NCBI GenBank assembly: GCA_004555155.1
Contig: SFJH01000019.1
Location: forward strand, 1 to 51,369
Length of the DNA stretch: 51,369 nt
Reading direction: 5' to 3'
From: Clostridiales bacterium
GTDB lineage: Bacteria; Bacillota; Clostridia; Christensenellales; Aristaeellaceae
The notes beneath the pieces are model-generated. The model was not told the DNA's origin. It searched no databases and saw only the letters and a program-made list of their open reading frames with translations. The translations under genes and the position numbers were made by a program. Each line of letters begins with the position of its first letter. The stretch's first letter is position 1. Shown here in pieces: positions 48,635-51,369 of this stretch.

Positions 48635-50002
48635 TTACAACGTCTCGCCATTCAGCAGTCTGAGACATTCGTCTTCCGGAATGATCTTCAGGGAACTTTT
48701 CCCGCTATCGCGGTAGCGAATGGCCTTCGCGAGTGCATCTGTTTTGTCTGCTTCCAATCCTGCAATGACATAATTGCATTTCAGCGATACTTGATACTGA
48801 CATACTCCGCCATTCTGTCTCAGCCATCCCTTGATCGGCTGCTCATAGATGGAAGAATAGTCGATCCCCAGATAATTCGTCATCTTATTACCGGAAAGGC
48901 CGACAATTGCAAAAGTCTTCCCGGCACAGTCGATTTCCGATACGTGATCAAAAGGAATTGTCCTTTTCCATTCTTCCAGGCCCTTTGTGAAAGAGGGAAA
49001 TCCTGCTTCATTTTCTTCCTGAATGGCCCGATAGAAGTCTTTGATTTTTACAAATTTCATCGTCGATCCATCGGATCTGTCAGAACACTCACTGTCGATG
49101 ACCTGCATATACTGTTGCAGTTCCTGTGCTTTCTGTTCCAGCTGATCCCCCGCGAGGAACTCCGCTGCAGGCACCTCATCATCGACAACCATATAATCGG
49201 CTTTCGCGGCTTCATTCGTGCAGTAGGCCCACATATTTGAAAAAACAGAGCGGGTTTGTCTGAGAATGTCAATACTGGTCAGGAAGGCTGTCCTGAAAAA
49301 ATCAATCTCCTTCTCATAAGTCAGCCCTTGAATCAATCCCAGAAAGCGCTCTCTCAATGCCGCATACTGTGCTCTCAGCGTTTCTACGCGACGCTTTTCC
49401 TGCGAAAGCTTCTCCGGATCGGGATCCACATCCTGGTCATAAGCAGGTCGCACACAAAATCTTCTGGTATAGCCCTTTTTCCGAGAGATCGCTTCCCCAA
49501 ACCGATTTCCGGGCACAGCCGTCTTCTCTCCGAATCCGATTTCTCCACCAGTGCCCTCATCATATACCTCCTCGCCGCCTTCGTCGTAGAACAAAACGCC
49601 GCTATCCCTGTAATAGGTAAAGTGTTTGTATTGATGCTGATCGTCGTTACCGTAGAGGTCTCCGTTGATGGTGATCTTTTCGATCTCGTTCATGGAGGAC
49701 AAATCCTTCAATTCCATGATGATGGAATCGCTATCATCCAGCACCTGCTCGGGCTCCTCATCGGAAAAAGGTTCTTCAACGATGGAAGCCTTCAGCTTCT
49801 CGATCAATTCATGAACGTCCTTGCTCCGACCCAACTCGCAGGGATTTTCGTTCGCCGAGAGCCTGCAATATGTTTCATTGCCTTCACCAATGCCGCTATC
49901 GCCTATAAACTTCAATACTTTTCCGTTTTTCAAGCCGATGCGAACCACCAAAACAAAGCTGGAACTGCTGGAATTGGTAACAAAATCCGTCCTGATCTTC
50001 AT
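48635..50002 (-). CDS. TNSSSSSF-start protein with C-terminal BRCT-like domain
   Basis: 455 aa. It begins MKIRTDFVTNSSSSSFVL, an N-terminal signature I recall from many otherwise dissimilar proteins of Firmicutes and Bacteroidetes; its role is unknown. The middle is acidic and helical (about 80-350). The last 100 residues (AGKTFAIVGLSG ... IKGWLRQNGGVCQYQVSLKCNYVIAG ... SLKIIPEDECLRLL) look like a BRCT domain as in DNA ligase LigA, which binds DNA ends or partners. AGGAGG, located inside the end of the radical SAM gene, sets the ATG at 50002; the gap is 2 bases, so the two are tightly coupled. Confidence 0.8.
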   Translation of the reverse strand: MKIRTDFVTNSSSSSFVLVVRIGLKNGKVLKFIGDSGIGEGNETYCRLSANENPCELGRSKDVHELIEKLKASIVEEPFSDEEPEQVLDDSDSIIMELKDLSSMNEIEKITINGDLYGNDDQHQYKHFTYYRDSGVLFYDEGGEEVYDEGTGGEIGFGEKTAVPGNRFGEAISRKKGYTRRFCVRPAYDQDVDPDPEKLSQEKRRVETLRAQYAALRERFLGLIQGLTYEKEIDFFRTAFLTSIDILRQTRSVFSNMWAYCTNEAAKADYMVVDDEVPAAEFLAGDQLEQKAQELQQYMQVIDSECSDRSDGSTMKFVKIKDFYRAIQEENEAGFPSFTKGLEEWKRTIPFDHVSEIDCAGKTFAIVGLSGNKMTNYLGIDYSSIYEQPIKGWLRQNGGVCQYQVSLKCNYVIAGLEADKTDALAKAIRYRDSGKSSLKIIPEDECLRLLNGETL

Positions 50003-50004
50003 GG

Positions 50005-51090
50005 TCAATTTCCTCCTTGAATCATTCGTTCCTCGTTTGCGCAGAATACAATCTCCGGCATGAGTGGGCATCCGCCCAGGCAGAGCTTCCTTCTTCCGCA
50101 TCCCGGACATGCTTGACGCATTATTTCCCGAAAACGTTCGAAAGGCGCGCTGTTCCAGGCCTCCTCGATGGTTGCGTTCCGTATGGAGACCGCATATTGC
50201 TTCTTCTGATCAAAGCTGCAAGGCACCATCGTCATATCCGCATCGATGTAGCAGCTGTATCGTCCGCCTTCGCATGTGTCCAAGGATTCAGGAACAATGC
50301 TTTTGCAGAATCGGATGGCCCCCGGCACATTGCAGCTGTCCAGCCCCACCTTGAAAGGATGGCGCTCATCCAGCTGCGCAAAAAACTCTGCAACCCGTGG
50401 ATCCTCTCCCGACAGCACATTGGCTTGCGTGCCCTGCCCCGTCGGCTTGTGCAGCAGAAAGATGACGGCATTGATTCCCTTTGGAAATGAATCGCTCTCC
50501 AGACGCTTGACAGCCTCATCGATGCTGTTTTTCCCAAGGATATAATGTATATTGGTCTTTATTCCCGCGTTCAGAAGCATCTCAATTGCCCGGTATGTAT
50601 AATCGCTTCTGTACCAGCTGACTGCGACCGCGCCGCAGTATTTCCTGCAGATTTCGGCGATCTCCCGCGTCATGCCAAAACCGGAAGTCGTGAAATTGGG
50701 AACGATTTCATTTTCGCGGCATATCTGAAGAATCTTCTCGAAATCCTCGTGCTGGTCAGGATCGCCGCGTCCGCCCAATGCAAATTGGTTGACGCGGCCC
50801 CGACATTCCTCTGCAATGCGCTGGAAATCTTCCAGCGCCATGTTGGGCTTTTCTATGGTCAGACCACTCTGATAACAGCCTATTCCTGCTTTCGCGCAGA
50901 GGCCTGTCTTCCCATGGAGGCAATGGCCCATGATACCTACATCAATCAGGTGCGGAAAACTGGCCTGAAAGGGATCGATGCCCGTGTCCTCTCCATCTTC
51001 ATCCAGAATTCCGCTGCGCACATACGCGCCGGTTTTAGAATTAAACATTGTAATGAAGCGAAATCTTTTGTCAACAATTCTGTGAATCAC
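50005..51090 (-). CDS. Radical SAM/SPASM protein with unusual cysteine spacing
   Basis: 361 aa from a GTG preceded by AAGGGGGAA. The N-terminal region has GHCLHGKTGLCAKAGIGCYQSG, cysteines 57, 65 and 72, spaced C-x7-C-x6-C and not the usual C-x3-C-x2-C. The barrel then reads FALGGRGDPDQHEDFEKILQ (GGRGDP acts like the GGEP motif), PNFTTSGFGM and AVSWYRSDYT. A C-terminal SPASM region has DTCEGGRYSCYIDADMTMVPCSFD and CPGCGRRKLCLGGCP for extra iron-sulfur clusters. SPASM proteins usually modify a peptide or protein; the adjacent TNSSSSSF protein is the obvious candidate substrate or partner (inference). Confidence 0.85.
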   Translation of the reverse strand: MIHRIVDKRFRFITMFNSKTGAYVRSGILDEDGEDTGIDPFQASFPHLIDVGIMGHCLHGKTGLCAKAGIGCYQSGLTIEKPNMALEDFQRIAEECRGRVNQFALGGRGDPDQHEDFEKILQICRENEIVPNFTTSGFGMTREIAEICRKYCGAVAVSWYRSDYTYRAIEMLLNAGIKTNIHYILGKNSIDEAVKRLESDSFPKGINAVIFLLHKPTGQGTQANVLSGEDPRVAEFFAQLDERHPFKVGLDSCNVPGAIRFCKSIVPESLDTCEGGRYSCYIDADMTMVPCSFDQKKQYAVSIRNATIEEAWNSAPFERFREIMRQACPGCGRRKLCLGGCPLMPEIVFCANEERMIQGGN

Positions 51091-51147
51091 CTGTGTTCCC
51101 CCTTTTCCAGAGTCGGATCGCGCGCCCTCCACACTTTCCTGGCACAT

Positions 51148-51369
51148 TCAGGAGAGTATTTTTTTCAGTCGCTCAAACTCACTGGTTTTCATCCTGTGGA
51201 TGGCTTCCTTGATGCCGCTCAAGCCGTCCGCACAGATCACGAAAATGTCCTGTACGCCGCGGTTTTTCATCTCGTTCAGCACGCTCAGCCAGAATTTCGC
51301 GCTCTCATTCTCACCGATGGTGATGCTCAGGACTTCCTTCCGCCCTTCCTCGTTGATGCCGAGGATTAC
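51148..51369 (-). pseudogene. IS256-type (mutator) transposase fragment
   Basis: The minus frame is open to the window edge and reads VILGINEEGRKEVL, then NESAKFWLSVLNEMKNRGVQDIFVICADGLSGIKEAI, the part around the second catalytic Asp of IS256 transposases. After KEAI the family would continue with FPKTEYQRC-like sequence, but here it becomes HRMKTSEFERLKKILS and stops at 51148. The C-terminal third is therefore missing, and the N-terminal part lies outside the window. Confidence 0.8.

Overview
The window reads as chromosomal DNA from an anaerobic Firmicute (Bacillota, class Clostridia). Evidence: strong AGGAGG-type ribosome sites, TTGACA/TATAAT promoters with 17-base spacers, a clostripain-type protease, the DUF177-L32 pair, the ACT/UPF0210 pair, DUF951, and the gene order rimM-trmD ... 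rplS-rbgA-rnhB-yraN ... comM. Bases 1 to about 41,400 are very GC-rich and densely packed. A gut or rumen member near Christensenellales/Oscillospirales is my guess from gene style only. No rRNA, tRNA or CRISPR array was seen.

Layout, GC-rich part. 1-5.3 kb: a plus-strand run of HAD phosphatase, methyltransferase, P-loop kinase-like protein, alpha/beta hydrolase, GH13 alpha-glucosidase and esterase. 5.4-8.5 kb: acetate formation (pta-ackA), then DUF177-rpmF. 8.6-11.7 kb: a frameshifted sugar isomerase gene facing a GH3 beta-glucosidase. 11.7-14.4 kb: a macrodomain-HTH protein, a vWA protein and YaaA. 14.4-18.4 kb: a CobA-HemD fusion, a 59-aa conserved peptide, a zinc-ribbon membrane protein and an orphan DNA methyltransferase. 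18.4-22 kb: DUF951, three tandem type I signal peptidases and a membrane-anchored protein that looks like an inactivated M1 peptidase. 22.1-26.8 kb: a minus-strand operon ACT-UPF0210-amidohydrolase-secreted protein-C11 protease. 26.9-40.3 kb: the rimM-trmD/rplS-rbgA-rnhB-yraN translation cluster. It is interrupted by acetyltransferases, an ECF sigma factor with its membrane partner and a MATE transporter, and is followed by a very large two-module GT-C glycosyltransferase.

At about 41,405 comM stops in mid-gene and base composition falls abruptly. The rest (41.4-51.4 kb) is accessory DNA: a single-chain MmeI-like restriction-modification enzyme with a small partner ORF, an XRE regulator plus ImmA-type protease, a DUF4417 phage-like group, nested remnants of IS21-family and ISL3-family elements, a large inverted repeat, a radical SAM/SPASM protein with an unusual cysteine spacing next to a BRCT protein bearing an N-terminal TNSSSSSF signature, and an IS256-type transposase fragment at the edge. 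The missing 3' half of comM, and the dprA-topA genes usually found after it, are not in the window.

Strongest leads: the radical SAM + TNSSSSSF/BRCT pair, the comM-inserted defence island with two related hairpin elements flanking its R-M/XRE/ImmA segment, the TrmD protein with an extra C-terminal domain, and the signal-peptidase trio with a pseudo-M1 peptidase.
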